DNA of 64,000 nt from Streptomyces sp. RKND-216 (GCF_004795255.1 NZ_SSBQ01000002.1:911001-975000), one strand, 5' to 3'. Counted from the first letter of the stretch, positions 46,790 to 55,444 are shown. Numbers and translations: made by a program. Notes: a model not told the origin generated them from the letters alone.

Positions 46790-46816
46790 AGCCTCCACCG
46801 ACCCCGGAACGGTTCA
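46789..46816. repeat. IS3 right terminal inverted repeat
   Basis: Reverse complement begins TGAACCGTTCCGGGGTCGGT. The CGAT copy follows at 46817-46820. Confidence 0.85.
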
Positions 46817-46871
46817 CGATCGACCAGCAGGCGCCTGCTCAAAGGAGTCAGACGGGCATTACGGTGGGACA

Positions 46872-46926
46872 CGAAGGCCTCCGTGCGGTGAAGATTCGAC
46901 ACCTCCACCACACACGGAGGCCTTCG
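46872..46926 (-). promoter_or_regulatory. hairpin hiding the IS481 transposase ribosome site
   Basis: A perfect 14-bp stem (46872-46885 with 46913-46926, CGAAGGCCTCCGTG type) sits directly before the native GTG start. The GGAGG ribosome site is within the stem. Other insertion sequences use such hairpins to stop translation from read-through transcripts; that role here is inference. Confidence 0.6.
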
Positions 46927-46945
46927 CCATGATCAAGACCTGTGA

Positions 46946-46972
46946 GTGTCAACAACGCTCATGAGCAATACA
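46946..46972. repeat. IS481 right terminal inverted repeat
   Basis: Reverse complement begins TGTATTGCTCATGAGCGTTG. The second ACTAGG target copy follows at 46973-46978. Confidence 0.85.
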
Positions 46973-47190
46973 ACTAGGACGAGCATCTCAGCGAGACCTC
47001 GCAGCGGTGAGGCCAGAGTCAGTACCCGTCGAAGTCGGGACTTTGCGGGAGAAGGCTCGAACCGATTCGGCACCGGGCCTGCCTGCGACTGGATGACGGC
47101 TTCACGCCAAACGACCTGTTCATGCGGGTTGGCGACTATCCGAAGCCCAAGATGGGTATCACCCGATCATGGACGATCTGGGGGGCGTAC

Positions 47191-47532
47191 ATGACATCTC
47201 ATGCCAGCGGCTTCTCGGCAAGTGCCAAGTCCATCGACGGAAGCTCGCATCTGCTACTGGAGATGGCAGGCCTGCTGTACCAGGGGAGGCCTGACGGCGA
47301 GTTATCCGTCACGGCCCGCGTTCCGCGGTCGCATCAGGAGGTCTCGGAGGAGATCTACTCGTTCGCGCACTTCACCAACGACCAGTTTCTGGACACCGTT
47401 TCGCTGCTGGCCGCCCTGTCCACCAAGCTGAAGACCAACAGCGTGGCGTACGCAGAGACAGAAGCCGGCGTCCAGGGGTCGTTGAACGACATCCTGGCCG
47501 ACAGCCACTTCGTTCGCCCCGAGGACAGGTGA
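47191..47532 (+). CDS. small helical protein, probable type VII secretion chaperone or partner
   Basis: This product of about 113 residues is mostly helical and reads like a WXG100-size two-helix protein (EEIYSFAHFTNDQFLDTVSLLAALSTKLKTNSVAYAETEAGVQGSLNDIL), but it lacks a clear WXG motif. It ends 3 bp before the effector gene. The start at 47191 follows a GGGGGG run. The frame is open upstream to about 47015, and the part just before (LDDGFTPNDLFMRVGDYPKPKMGITRSW) looks protein-like, so a longer start or a fused remnant is possible. The IS481 right end is only about 210 bp upstream. Confidence 0.6.
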   Translation: MTSHASGFSASAKSIDGSSHLLLEMAGLLYQGRPDGELSVTARVPRSHQEVSEEIYSFAHFTNDQFLDTVSLLAALSTKLKTNSVAYAETEAGVQGSLNDILADSHFVRPEDR

Positions 47533-47535
47533 GCC

Positions 47536-48918
47536 ATGACTTACCGTGCTGACGTCGAATTCCTCGAGCTGTGCAACCCGGCACTGATCGAGCAGAACGC
47601 CGACGAGTTTCAGCGCCTTCACCAACTACTGGATTCGACGGACGACTCCTTCCGCAAGGCGAAGCTGACGGACTGGACCAGCGAGGCCAACGACCGCTAC
47701 GAGAGAGAACTCCGCGAGGCCGAGTACCTGGCCAGGGATCTGTCGGTGGCCTACCGGGATGCGCGGAAGGCTCTCAACGACTACGCGGACGCCGTGAAGA
47801 AAGCCAAGGGACGCTTCCTGGACGGCACGTCCTGTGAGAGCAAGCTCTCCGAAGTCATGTCCCGGGTTGCCACTCCGGTGACCGAGACCGCACAGCAGGC
47901 CGAGCCGATGAGGCAGTGGGAAGATCTGCGGAAGCGAACCGGCGTGCTCGACTGGATCGCCGAGATCGCAGTCGATGTGGACGAGATCAGAGACGAAGCC
48001 GAGAACTACTACAACCAGATCGAACAGGCCTACGCAGACGCCGCCCGCCTCGAACGGGAGGCACGGGAAGACTGCACAGCCGATCTACGGAAAGCGTATC
48101 GTTCGCTGCCGGACCTCCGTGGCGACGTCCCTCATCCGTCGACTCTTCTGGCCGGGATGCCTGGGTTCGAGAACGAAGTCCGGGAGGCCGCGGACGACCC
48201 CTTCGTCGCTCTTCCCGGAACGGGACCGAAGGTCGACGGCATTCCACGCGAAGTCGGAGACGGTCGGGTGTCCCCGAAGCTGCAGGAGATACGTTCTCGC
48301 CTCGAGGGAATGCCGGAGGCCAAGGGAAACAACTACTGGCTCCCCTCGAACTCAGACGAGGACCGCCGCGACTGGATCCACGCCAACCGGGAGCAGATCC
48401 GGGACGCTGCTCAGCACACCGGGCTGCCCGCCGACATGGTCGCAGGCATCGCTTGGCAGGAAGTGCAGGGCGACCCGGGGTGGGCCGACGACATCGCCCA
48501 CAACTACCGCCAGAACCAGCACGAAGCCTGGCCGGAAGTTCAGTGGGTGGCAGACAAGGTCGGACTCAGCGGCGAAGCCGACGAGACATCCATGGGGCCG
48601 ATGGCCATCCAGCTCCGGCGCTCCGCGGAAGTGCTCGGCTACGACCCTCAGCACATGACGCCGGCCCAGTGGAACGAGGTCGAGGAGGCCACTCAGAACC
48701 CGGGGACGAACATCTACATCGCTTCGGAGTACCTTGCCCAGCTCAAGGCCGAGAGCGAGTTCGCCGACGTTCCGGCGGACGAGATGACCCCAGCTCAGCA
48801 ACAGGAGCTCGCGGCACGGTACAACGGAGGCCCCTATTGGGAGAGCGACGCCGCTCAGGCCTACGGTCGAGGCTTCGCGAACAACGCCGAAGACGCCAGG
48901 CAGGCTCTGCGTGACTGA
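47536..48918 (+). CDS. putative type VII-secreted effector with a lysozyme/transglycosylase-like C-terminal domain
   Basis: This 460-residue protein has a long helical N-terminal region (about 1-190, with FRKAKLTDWTSEANDRYERELREAEYLARDLSVAYRDAR), typical of LXG/WXG-type secreted toxins. The C-terminal domain (about 270-455) resembles a lytic transglycosylase: GLPADMVAGIAWQEVQGDPG (candidate catalytic Glu), TSMGPMAIQLRRSAEVLGYD, NPGTNIYIASEYLAQL and AARYNGGPYW. The likely substrate is peptidoglycan. No signal peptide is present, consistent with type VII export. The stop overlaps the start of a small membrane protein that could be its immunity partner. Confidence 0.72.
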   Translation: MTYRADVEFLELCNPALIEQNADEFQRLHQLLDSTDDSFRKAKLTDWTSEANDRYERELREAEYLARDLSVAYRDARKALNDYADAVKKAKGRFLDGTSCESKLSEVMSRVATPVTETAQQAEPMRQWEDLRKRTGVLDWIAEIAVDVDEIRDEAENYYNQIEQAYADAARLEREAREDCTADLRKAYRSLPDLRGDVPHPSTLLAGMPGFENEVREAADDPFVALPGTGPKVDGIPREVGDGRVSPKLQEIRSRLEGMPEAKGNNYWLPSNSDEDRRDWIHANREQIRDAAQHTGLPADMVAGIAWQEVQGDPGWADDIAHNYRQNQHEAWPEVQWVADKVGLSGEADETSMGPMAIQLRRSAEVLGYDPQHMTPAQWNEVEEATQNPGTNIYIASEYLAQLKAESEFADVPADEMTPAQQQELAARYNGGPYWESDAAQAYGRGFANNAEDARQALRD

Positions 48919-49240
48919 TTCCGAGACCCGTCCGCGTTCCCGCACGTGGGCGCGGACGGCCGCCCAGGGGGTGTGTTGCCTCGCCTTGGTCATTCTCCAT
49001 GCCGTGGGAGGCTTCTTCATCCTCAACGCCCTCATGACGACCTCGGAGGGGGCGTGGGACACGAGCGTCACGGACACGGTCCGGTTGATGGCCGGCTTGG
49101 GGCTCTTGACGGAAGTCCTTGCGGTCGCCGTCACAGCCGCGTTCGTCGCTCTCGCCGGTCTGCGGAAATGGTGGTTCGTGATTCCTGCGCTCCTGGCGAT
49201 GACCGCAGTCGCCCGGATGGTGCTCGCTCCCGGGACATGA
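48911..49240 (+). CDS. small membrane protein, candidate immunity protein
   Basis: This 109-residue protein has three hydrophobic segments (GVCCLALVILHAVGGFFILNAL, VRLMAGLGLLTEVLAVAVTAAFVALAGL and FVIPALLAMTAVARMVLA). The GTG start lies within the effector gene, overlapping its stop by eight bases, so the two are coupled. The order of effector then small membrane protein suggests immunity to the lysozyme-like effector. No family was recognised. Confidence 0.6.
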   Translation: MTDSETRPRSRTWARTAAQGVCCLALVILHAVGGFFILNALMTTSEGAWDTSVTDTVRLMAGLGLLTEVLAVAVTAAFVALAGLRKWWFVIPALLAMTAVARMVLAPGT

Positions 49241-49442
49241 GCACTCTGCCTGCTGAGGCTCTCCACCCACACTGTCCGCGCCGATCATCACACTGCGCGA
49301 CGAGTAGTCGTCACACCGTCACCGTGCGGTGTACGCTGCCGTCTGAACAGGTTGCCCCATTCCGAACATGAGGCAGCTGCCGGAGGTGTTAGCGCACCAG
49401 CCCGGGGGCCTACACCCCGAGGACTTCGAAGGAGTCCCCGAA

Positions 49443-50504
49443 ATGCTCCGGCATGCTATCGCGCCTGCGCGTGCGTTCGCGCAGATCCCGAACGCCATCC
49501 TTCGCCATCCCCGCCTGTCGTCGGACGCGAAGACCCTCCTGAACTGGCAGCTGTCGCTCCCGCCCGGAGACCGGCAGTGCCTCAGCGACACCGCCCGGCG
49601 CGCCGGGATCGGCAAGTGCGCTTTCCAGAACGCCAAACGCCAACTCCGCGACGAGGGTTACCTGCACGAGTGGCGGACGCAGACCGGCGGCGGTCGCTTC
49701 GTCACCGTCCAGCTCGTCTCCAACGCACCGCTGAGCACGAAGGAAGCGCTTGCCGTACGCGACGGGCTCCAGCCCGCGCCCGGTGGGGCGCGCCTCACGG
49801 AAGCGCGGCCGAGTGACCGGAAACCGGCCGCCGGTGAGCCGACCGACCAGGCCGTCGGCCGTCAACCAGAAGAGAACACCGGGAAGAACACCCACCAACC
49901 CGCCTCGTCCGCACCCGAGCGTGCAGCGGAGGTGACGACAGAGCCGCCGCACGCCCAGGCGGAGCCGGCAGCGACCAACGGCGGCGCGCAGCGCTCCGAG
50001 GAGCCGTCCACCCGCCTGCTGGACGCAGAGGCGTTCCTGCACTCACTCGGACGCGACGACCCACGGCTCAGCCTCCCCCGGCACACCGCCCTTCACCTCG
50101 CTCCCCTGGCCGTCGGCTGGCTGGACACCGGATTGCCACGCGATCAACTGCGGCGCACCCTCACCCAGGGCCTTGCAGGTGCGCGTTCGACCGTCGCCCT
50201 CCTCCGCTGGCGCCTGGCGAACGCCCTTTCCGACACTCCTCCCCCGCCGCCGTCCGGCCCACGCCCGCAGCCGCGTCTCACCGGCATGCGCGAGTGCCGC
50301 ACGCGCCACACACAGCCGCGCCTGTTCACCCCGGCGCCTGGTAGCGACAACGATCTCTGTCCCGACTGCCGCGCTGCTGCCGCCGAGGCCCCCGGAGACG
50401 GCCCGGAACCGCTGGACGCCCCCGGCTTCGCGCCTTCCTCTCCGCTCGCGCGGTCAAGCGTACGCAGGGCCGGGCCAGGTAGCCCTCAACAACGTCGCAC
50501 TTGA
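49443..50504 (+). CDS. helix-turn-helix protein with disordered Pro/Ala-rich linker
   Basis: The product of about 353 residues begins MLRHAIAPARAFAQIPNAILRHPRLSSDAKTLLNWQLSLP, the typical opening of a Streptomyces winged-helix family resembling replication-initiator N-termini. The winged helix covers about residues 15-95 (DTARRAGIGKCAFQNAKRQLRDEGYLHEWRTQ). A long low-complexity linker follows, then a second helical domain (LHLAPLAVGWLDTGLPRDQLRRTLTQGL). Near the end are ECRTRHTQ and DNDLCPDC, which may form part of a zinc-binding site. I chose 49443 because AAGGAG lies eight bases upstream; the earlier ATG at 49368 has no ribosome site. Confidence 0.72.
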   Translation: MLRHAIAPARAFAQIPNAILRHPRLSSDAKTLLNWQLSLPPGDRQCLSDTARRAGIGKCAFQNAKRQLRDEGYLHEWRTQTGGGRFVTVQLVSNAPLSTKEALAVRDGLQPAPGGARLTEARPSDRKPAAGEPTDQAVGRQPEENTGKNTHQPASSAPERAAEVTTEPPHAQAEPAATNGGAQRSEEPSTRLLDAEAFLHSLGRDDPRLSLPRHTALHLAPLAVGWLDTGLPRDQLRRTLTQGLAGARSTVALLRWRLANALSDTPPPPPSGPRPQPRLTGMRECRTRHTQPRLFTPAPGSDNDLCPDCRAAAAEAPGDGPEPLDAPGFAPSSPLARSSVRRAGPGSPQQRRT

Positions 50505-50631
50505 CGCTGCTTCGGACGAACAGCCCGGCAGGTGGAGCACACCGCGTCGCGAGCAGGCAGAGCCGTCTTTGGCGGTCGGTGCGCACGCCTCCGCGTCACT
50601 GGACACGTGCGGCAGCGGTCACGTCCGCGAG

Positions 50632-51499
50632 GTGAGCGAGTACCAGTACTACGAGTTCCAGGCCCTCGACCGCCCACTCCGCCGGGAGGAACGGGAAGAG
50701 CTGCGGGCGATCTCCACCCGGGCCCAGATCACCGCCACCAGTTTCACCAACACCTACGAGTGGGGTGACCTGCGCGGGGGTCCGCGTCGCATGACCGAGC
50801 GCTACTTCGACGCACACCTGTACGTCACCAACTGGGGCACCCATCGACTGATGCTCCGCCTGCCCAAGCGGGCGCTGGCCCTGGCCACGGTGAAGCCGTA
50901 CTGCCTCGACCACCGTGTCGACGCATGGACCACCCGCACCCACCTCCTGCTCGACCTCACCAGCGACGACGAAAGCGGCGAATGGGTGGAGGGCGCCGAG
51001 GACTCCCTGGCCGCCCTCATCGGACTACGCGACGAACTCGCCGACGGCGACCTGCGCCCCCTCTACCTCGCCTGGCTCTCCGCGCTCGCCGCCTGGGAAC
51101 TCGAAGACGACGAAGAGGAGGAGTACCAGACCTGTCCCGAGCCGCCCGTTCCGTGCGGACTCGACGAACTGACGGGCCCGCAGCGCGCGCTCGCGGACCT
51201 GCTGCGTGTCGACGACGACCTGCTGGCAGCCGCGGCCCAGGACAGCCGCCCCCGGGAAGCCGGCCAGGCCCACGAAGAGGGAACTCGCCCCGCTGATCGC
51301 CGGCATGCCCCCGAAGGAGAAGGACGCTCTGCTGCTGCAGCTCGCTCTCGGCCCGGAACCCGGGTGGCGAACCGAACTTCTGCATCGTCTTCGCGGCACC
51401 GAACCACCTGCCGCCGCCGCAGGGCGCCGTTCCGCCGCCCACCTCCTGGACACCGCGCACACCCTGCGCACCGCACGCAGGCAGCACGGCAGGACGTGA
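50632..51499 (+). pseudogene. conserved hypothetical gene with a frameshift in a C5 run
   Basis: The N-terminal 200 residues (VSEYQYYEFQALDRPLRREEREELRAISTRAQITATSFTNTYEWGDLRG...) belong to a conserved bacterial family of unknown function. After DDDLLAAAAQDS, the expected C-terminus (KRELAPLIAGMPPKEKDALLLQLALG...HLLDTAHTLRTARRQ) continues in another frame, ending at 51499. Removing one C from the five-C run at 51249-51253 joins the two halves. It is therefore a recent frameshift or a sequencing error. The unshifted frame runs on to 51636 with no family resemblance. The GTG start has only a weak ribosome site. Confidence 0.7.
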
Positions 51500-51554
51500 T
51501 CGTCCCACCCGTCGAGCAGGAAGCCGCCCCTCACCCGAGAGAGTCACGCACGAC

Positions 51555-51860
51555 GTGCTGGGATCCGGTGCGAGACTGGACAGCGTGGTGGAGAGGGATG
51601 AGCAGCTCGACCAGCGGCTGGAGCGGGCCATCGTGAGCCTGCTGCAGCGCCGTGCCGAGACTGCTTCGATCTGCCCGTCCGACGCCGCACGCGAGGTCTA
51701 CGAGGGTGACGGCGAGGGCTGGCGGGCCCTGATGGAAGCGGCCCGCCGGGCGGCTTGGCGTCTGGAAGCGGCCGGCACGGTCGAGGTGACCCAGGCTGGG
51801 CGGCCCGTCACGGAGACTGAGGTGCGGGGGCCTATCCGTATCCGGCTGACACGTCGGTAG
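51555..51860 (+). CDS. DUF3253 protein
   Basis: This product of about 101 residues is made up of a DUF3253 domain (LERAIVSLLQRRAETASICPSDAAREVYEGDGEGWRALMEAARRAAWRLEAAGTVEVTQAGRPV...RGPIRIR). This small winged-helix-like domain of unknown role often appears as an isolated soluble protein. The start is uncertain: GTG 51555 gives this length and GTG 51585 gives a shorter version. Neither has a strong ribosome site. Confidence 0.78.
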   Translation: MLGSGARLDSVVERDEQLDQRLERAIVSLLQRRAETASICPSDAAREVYEGDGEGWRALMEAARRAAWRLEAAGTVEVTQAGRPVTETEVRGPIRIRLTRR

Positions 51861-51890
51861 CCGGGTCGCGACGGCTTCCCGTGCGGAGCC

Positions 51891-52553
51891 TCATGCGGCG
51901 AGCGCAGCGGGTTCGCCGAGGCGGGATGCGGCCACACGCCATGCGGTGGTCACCGCCCCGTGGGCCCGGGCCGTTCTCGCGGGGTGGTCGCCGGTCAGGG
52001 CCAGTGGCGCGCCCACGTGCACATGCAGGTCCGGCCGGCGCAACGGCGCCGTGACCAGCCCTGCGAGCTGCTTGACGGCGCCGCCCGAGGTGACCCGGCG
52101 AGCGCCGGCCTGACCGACGGGGACGACGGGGGCACCGGTGCGTTCGGCGAGCCGCACCAGACCGCTGCGGAAGGTGCCCGGTGCCGCTTCCGCGGCACCC
52201 CGCCGCAGGGGCAAGCCCCCTTCGGCGTAGATCAGGACCAGCCGCCCCTTGCTCAGGGCGTCGGCTGCGGCGTCGAGCGCGTCCGCGGCGCGCCGGTGTC
52301 CGCGACGAACCGGGATGTGTCCTCCGCGGGTGAGAGCGCACCCCAGCAGGGGAATGCGCCACAGTCCCGCGGCTGCCATGACGACCGGCTCGATACCGAG
52401 GCGGTGCAGGGCGGCGACCACGATGGCGGGATCGGCGAGGGAGGTGTGGTTGGCAGCGAGGATGCTGCCCGGCGCGAATGCGGCATCGGGGTCGGTGGTG
52501 ACCGACAGCCGGCCTGCGGCGGGCACCAGCGTGGCAGCGATGCGGTTGAGCAT
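51891..52553 (-). CDS. 1-acyl-sn-glycerol-3-phosphate acyltransferase-like protein (PlsC family)
   Basis: This acyltransferase of about 220 residues probably acts at the inner membrane face in phospholipid synthesis. The HX4D motif is NHTSLADP and the substrate-binding motif is AEGGLPLRRG, in place of the usual EGT. VPVGQAG follows further on. The start at 52553 is supported by GGGAG eight bases upstream; ATG 52592 is an alternative without a ribosome site. It converges on the DUF3253 gene. Confidence 0.85.
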   Translation of the reverse strand: MLNRIAATLVPAAGRLSVTTDPDAAFAPGSILAANHTSLADPAIVVAALHRLGIEPVVMAAAGLWRIPLLGCALTRGGHIPVRRGHRRAADALDAAADALSKGRLVLIYAEGGLPLRRGAAEAAPGTFRSGLVRLAERTGAPVVPVGQAGARRVTSGGAVKQLAGLVTAPLRRPDLHVHVGAPLALTGDHPARTARAHGAVTTAWRVAASRLGEPAALAA

Positions 52554-52946
52554 GAGCGTGCTCCCGGTCTCTACGATGTCGGCCTTCATCATCGACGGCG
52601 GTTATCGCCCCGAGCCTGAGTAGCGGTACTCATCTTCCGCTCCGGCGCAGGTCCTCCGTCGCCTCCGACAGCCGCCGTTCCGGGCGCACGTGTTCACCTG
52701 CGGTGCATGACGTACCTCGCGCCGGAGCCGGCCGAGTTCTTCGACGGCGGGCCTTGCTTCACTCGGCACGGGCCGCGACGGCGAGGCGGCGGGGATCGTC
52801 GGCATCCGCAGAACGACGCCCGTGAGCAGGCAGTCCGCAGGGACCATGGCGCGAACCCCCCGATTCGACCGCGCCCGGGGCTCTGTAGCATGACCGGTCG
52901 ACGTTCACGCTGAGCACGCAGACGATTACGTGACGGGGATGGGGAG
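52554..52946. other. intergenic region before the second WXG100-like locus
   Basis: About 390 bp between divergent genes, so promoters for both are expected. A 68-codon plus-strand frame (52707-52913) shows no coding character. No repeats or RNA genes were noticed. Confidence 0.4.
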
Positions 52947-53267
52947 ATGAGTCGGACCAAGGTCGAGACCAAGGAGCTGACCGCCGCGGCGGATGCGTTG
53001 GTGGGCATCCGCAGCCAGTTGCGCCGGAAGGACAACGAGGCCGACGACACGACCCGGGCGGCAGGGCCGAAGATCAACAGGGCGGGTGGCTGGAAGACGC
53101 CGCAAGGGCTCGTCGCGCTCGCGGATCGCTGGAACCGCCAGGTGAAGCATCTGCACGACCGGCTGGACGGGATCAGCCGCAAGCTCCACGACTCCGAGGT
53201 GAAGTACACCGAGCGAGAGAAACAGGAGTCGGCGAACCAGGAAAAGATCCGCCAGGACTTCGGCTGA
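52947..53267 (+). CDS. WXG100-like small secreted protein
   Basis: This 106-residue helical-hairpin protein (ELTAAADALVGIRSQLRRKDNEADDTTRAAG...GGWKTPQGLVALADRWNRQVKHLHDRLDGISRKLHDSEVKY) has the size and pattern of WXG100/ESAT-6-type proteins, with a Trp-containing turn and charged tail. GGGGATGGGGAG precedes the ATG. It is followed after 11 bp by a large partner gene, as in type VII substrate pairs. No secretion machinery genes are in the window. Confidence 0.7.
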   Translation: MSRTKVETKELTAAADALVGIRSQLRRKDNEADDTTRAAGPKINRAGGWKTPQGLVALADRWNRQVKHLHDRLDGISRKLHDSEVKYTEREKQESANQEKIRQDFG

Positions 53268-53278
53268 GGGGGGCCGTC

Positions 53279-55444
53279 ATGAACTACGAACAGCTGGACC
53301 AGGCCGATCTGTCGGGCCTGGAGCAGGCGGCGAAGGACTGGCGATCCGTCAAATCCGCCTATGAGGGCCTTGGAGACGACTACGACCAGCGGGTGAGACG
53401 CCGACTGGAGCGCAGTTGGGAGGGCGAGGCCGCCGCCGCCGCGCAGAGCGAGATCGTCCAGGTGAAGAAGCAGATGGACGCCGCAGCCGGTGAAGCCGGT
53501 CGCATGGCGAAGCTGCTGGACGACATCCATCACGACCTCCACGAGTTCCAGAAGCAGCTCCGCACCCTCGAGGAGGAGATGCAGGAGAAGCACCTGCAGG
53601 TCGGTGGCAACGGTGCGATCTCGGACCACCACCCGACGCACCAGGACAAGGCCGCCCGCCACGACCCGGGCATGGACGACTGGCGTGCGGGCCGCCAGCG
53701 GCTCGTGAACCGCTACGCGGGGAAGATCGACGACATCCTCCGGAAGGCCACCGAGGCGGACGAGACCGCGGAAACCGCCCTGAAGGCAGACCGCAACGGT
53801 GAAGAGGACGACACCTTCACCAAGGCCGGTCACACCACCCTCGAACAGGTCGCCCAGGCCGAGAAGGACGCCGAGCGGGCGGCCGAACTCATGGCGGGTC
53901 GCGCTTCCCCCACCGAGCTCAGTGAGCTGAACAAACTGCTCAGCAAACACGGGAACGACCCCGTTTTCGCGGAGAAGTTCGCCAGGACACGAGGGGCGGA
54001 CGGGACACTGCAGTCCTACATGACGATGATGAACCCGCCCCCGGGTTCGGGCCACGACCAGAAGGAACTGCTCAAGAAGATCCAGAAGAATCTCGGCACC
54101 ACACTCGGCACCGCCACCACGGTCGACAGCCGGGCCATGGACAGGTTCGAGAAGGACCTGATGGCTGCAGGAGACAACGACTACCACTCCTCCGGAGGCC
54201 GTGCAGGCACCCACGACTACAACGGCTACCAGCTCACCAGCAGCCTGATGGCCAACGGCGAATGGGACTCGAGCCTCCTCAACGACTTCGGCACCGAACT
54301 CATCAAGGAAGAGCAGGACCGCTACCAGTTCTGGGGCTCCGACCGCGAATCCTATTGGGGCGGCGGCTCCGCTCTCGACCTCATCACCTCCGACCCCATG
54401 GTCGGCTTCTCCGACGCCCTCGGTCACAACCCCGAAGCGGCCACCGACTTCCTCTCCGGCAGCACGGACACCGACGACGGCAAGGTCGACAATCTCGACT
54501 ACCTCCTCAAGGACCGCGAGTGGCACGGCGGCGACGGAGACATCGACCACCTCGGCCACGCCCTCGAGGCGGCCACGACCGGGAGGCCGTACGACTACGA
54601 CGGAACCTCGATGCCGGCCCACACGCCCGAACAAGCCAAGCTCGTGAACGAACTCGTCACCACGCTCGGCAGCTCCGAGAACGCGGACCTCATCGACGGC
54701 GACGGTCGCCTTGATCCCATCAAGGACAGCCTCGGCGACATCACCGCCAACTACATGGGCGACTTCCAGCAAGCGTTCACGACCCAGGACCTTCCGACCA
54801 ACGGAGCCCCTGTAGGCGGCGAGGCAGGTATCGACCGCGGCAACGCCATCAATTTCATGGCCTCGATCGGCCAGGACCCGGACGCGTACAAGGCGGTCAC
54901 CGGCGCTCAGATCGGTTACACCCAAGGACTGGTCGACGAAACACTGGCGGATGGCAACGGCCAGGACTTCGGGCGGGTAGAGGATCGCGTTATCAACGTC
55001 ACCACTCCAGGCTCCGAGATTGCCGGCATCATGAGCGAAGCACGCGCCGAGGCTGTCCACGGGCACAAGACGGCGGAAGCGAATGACTTCAATTCCACCG
55101 TCGACGAAGTCAACAAATGGGTCGGACTAGGAGTCAGCACCGCCACAGGCATTTACGCAACTCCCGTTGCAGGTGCCGCAGTGGGCGCCACTTACGATGG
55201 ACTCAGCACGGCGGTGGTGGGTCACATTCGCCAGGACTACACCACAGAAGCCAATTTCGATGCGCGAGACACATATGCTTCCGGCGCACAGTCGCACGAA
55301 AGAGCAATGGACTCGATGGTCAGAGAATCAGCTCGGAATCACGGCTACAACGCAAGTGACTCCCAACAAATGGGACACACTGTGGCCCGCGAGTCCCAGC
55401 AGACATTCGCCGTTGGCGCAGTTGGCGCAGGCAAGAGGGGTTGA
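53279..55444 (+). CDS. large type VII-associated protein with N-terminal LXG/WXG-like helices (DUF6571-like)
   Basis: This 721-residue soluble protein starts with an ESX-like helical region (QLDQADLSGLEQAAKDWRSVKSAYEGLGDDYDQRVRRRLERSWEGEAAAAAQSEI) followed by a long coiled coil (to about 120). The large middle and C-terminal part fits the DUF6571-type domain found next to WXG100 genes in Streptomyces (for example NDYHSSGGRAGTHDYNGYQLTSSLMANGEWD and later NFMASIGQDPDAYKAVTGAQ). A short hydrophobic stretch near residue 625 (LGVSTATGIYATPVAGAAVGATY) lies close to the end. It resembles polymorphic-toxin carriers but has no recognisable toxin domain. Its stop overlaps the lipoprotein start. Confidence 0.72.
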   Translation: MNYEQLDQADLSGLEQAAKDWRSVKSAYEGLGDDYDQRVRRRLERSWEGEAAAAAQSEIVQVKKQMDAAAGEAGRMAKLLDDIHHDLHEFQKQLRTLEEEMQEKHLQVGGNGAISDHHPTHQDKAARHDPGMDDWRAGRQRLVNRYAGKIDDILRKATEADETAETALKADRNGEEDDTFTKAGHTTLEQVAQAEKDAERAAELMAGRASPTELSELNKLLSKHGNDPVFAEKFARTRGADGTLQSYMTMMNPPPGSGHDQKELLKKIQKNLGTTLGTATTVDSRAMDRFEKDLMAAGDNDYHSSGGRAGTHDYNGYQLTSSLMANGEWDSSLLNDFGTELIKEEQDRYQFWGSDRESYWGGGSALDLITSDPMVGFSDALGHNPEAATDFLSGSTDTDDGKVDNLDYLLKDREWHGGDGDIDHLGHALEAATTGRPYDYDGTSMPAHTPEQAKLVNELVTTLGSSENADLIDGDGRLDPIKDSLGDITANYMGDFQQAFTTQDLPTNGAPVGGEAGIDRGNAINFMASIGQDPDAYKAVTGAQIGYTQGLVDETLADGNGQDFGRVEDRVINVTTPGSEIAGIMSEARAEAVHGHKTAEANDFNSTVDEVNKWVGLGVSTATGIYATPVAGAAVGATYDGLSTAVVGHIRQDYTTEANFDARDTYASGAQSHERAMDSMVRESARNHGYNASDSQQMGHTVARESQQTFAVGAVGAGKRG

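Larger units (their letters stand above)
45496..46816 (+). mobile_element. IS3-family insertion sequence nested in the IS481 element
   Basis: This element is 1,321 bp. Its terminal inverted repeats (45496-45523 and 46789-46816) begin TGAACCGTTCCGGG and are about 24 of 28 identical. A 4-bp CGAT duplication flanks it (45492-45495 and 46817-46820). It contains orfA and orfB in the usual -1 frameshift arrangement and appears complete. Confidence 0.88.
44591..46872 (-). pseudogene. IS481-family transposase gene, disrupted by IS3 insertion
   Basis: The DDE transposase was split after 18 codons. The native start is GTG 46872 (VSHRNARLTPLSRRLLVD), with GGAGG five bases upstream. The remaining 300 residues resume at 45495 (RVRSGRPVAHVAAEMGISRATAHKWVHRW) and include an HTH, the rve catalytic domain (HVDVKKLGRI...DDYTRLAYSEVH...LTDNAWSY...TNGKVERFNRTL) and a stop in the target duplication. 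The insertion created a chimeric 318-codon frame from ATG 45547 whose first 18 residues come from the IS3 end. Whether this chimera is made or active is unknown. Confidence 0.85.
44596..46972 (-). mobile_element. IS481-family insertion sequence, interrupted by a nested IS3 element
   Basis: The ends are imperfect terminal inverted repeats that share TGTATTG and GAGCGTTGTT-ACAC (44596-44622 and 46946-46972). The 6-bp target duplication ACTAGG flanks both ends (44590-44595 and 46973-46978). Removing the IS3 element (45496-46816) plus one CGAT copy restores an element of 1,052 bp with one uninterrupted transposase gene. The transposase stop codon TAG is supplied by the target duplication. Confidence 0.88.

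Noticed and set aside
52694..55066. 790-codon minus-strand frame opposite the WXG100-like locus
   Set aside because: Val/Gly/Leu-rich antisense product; the plus-strand genes have ribosome sites and helical ESX-like patterns.
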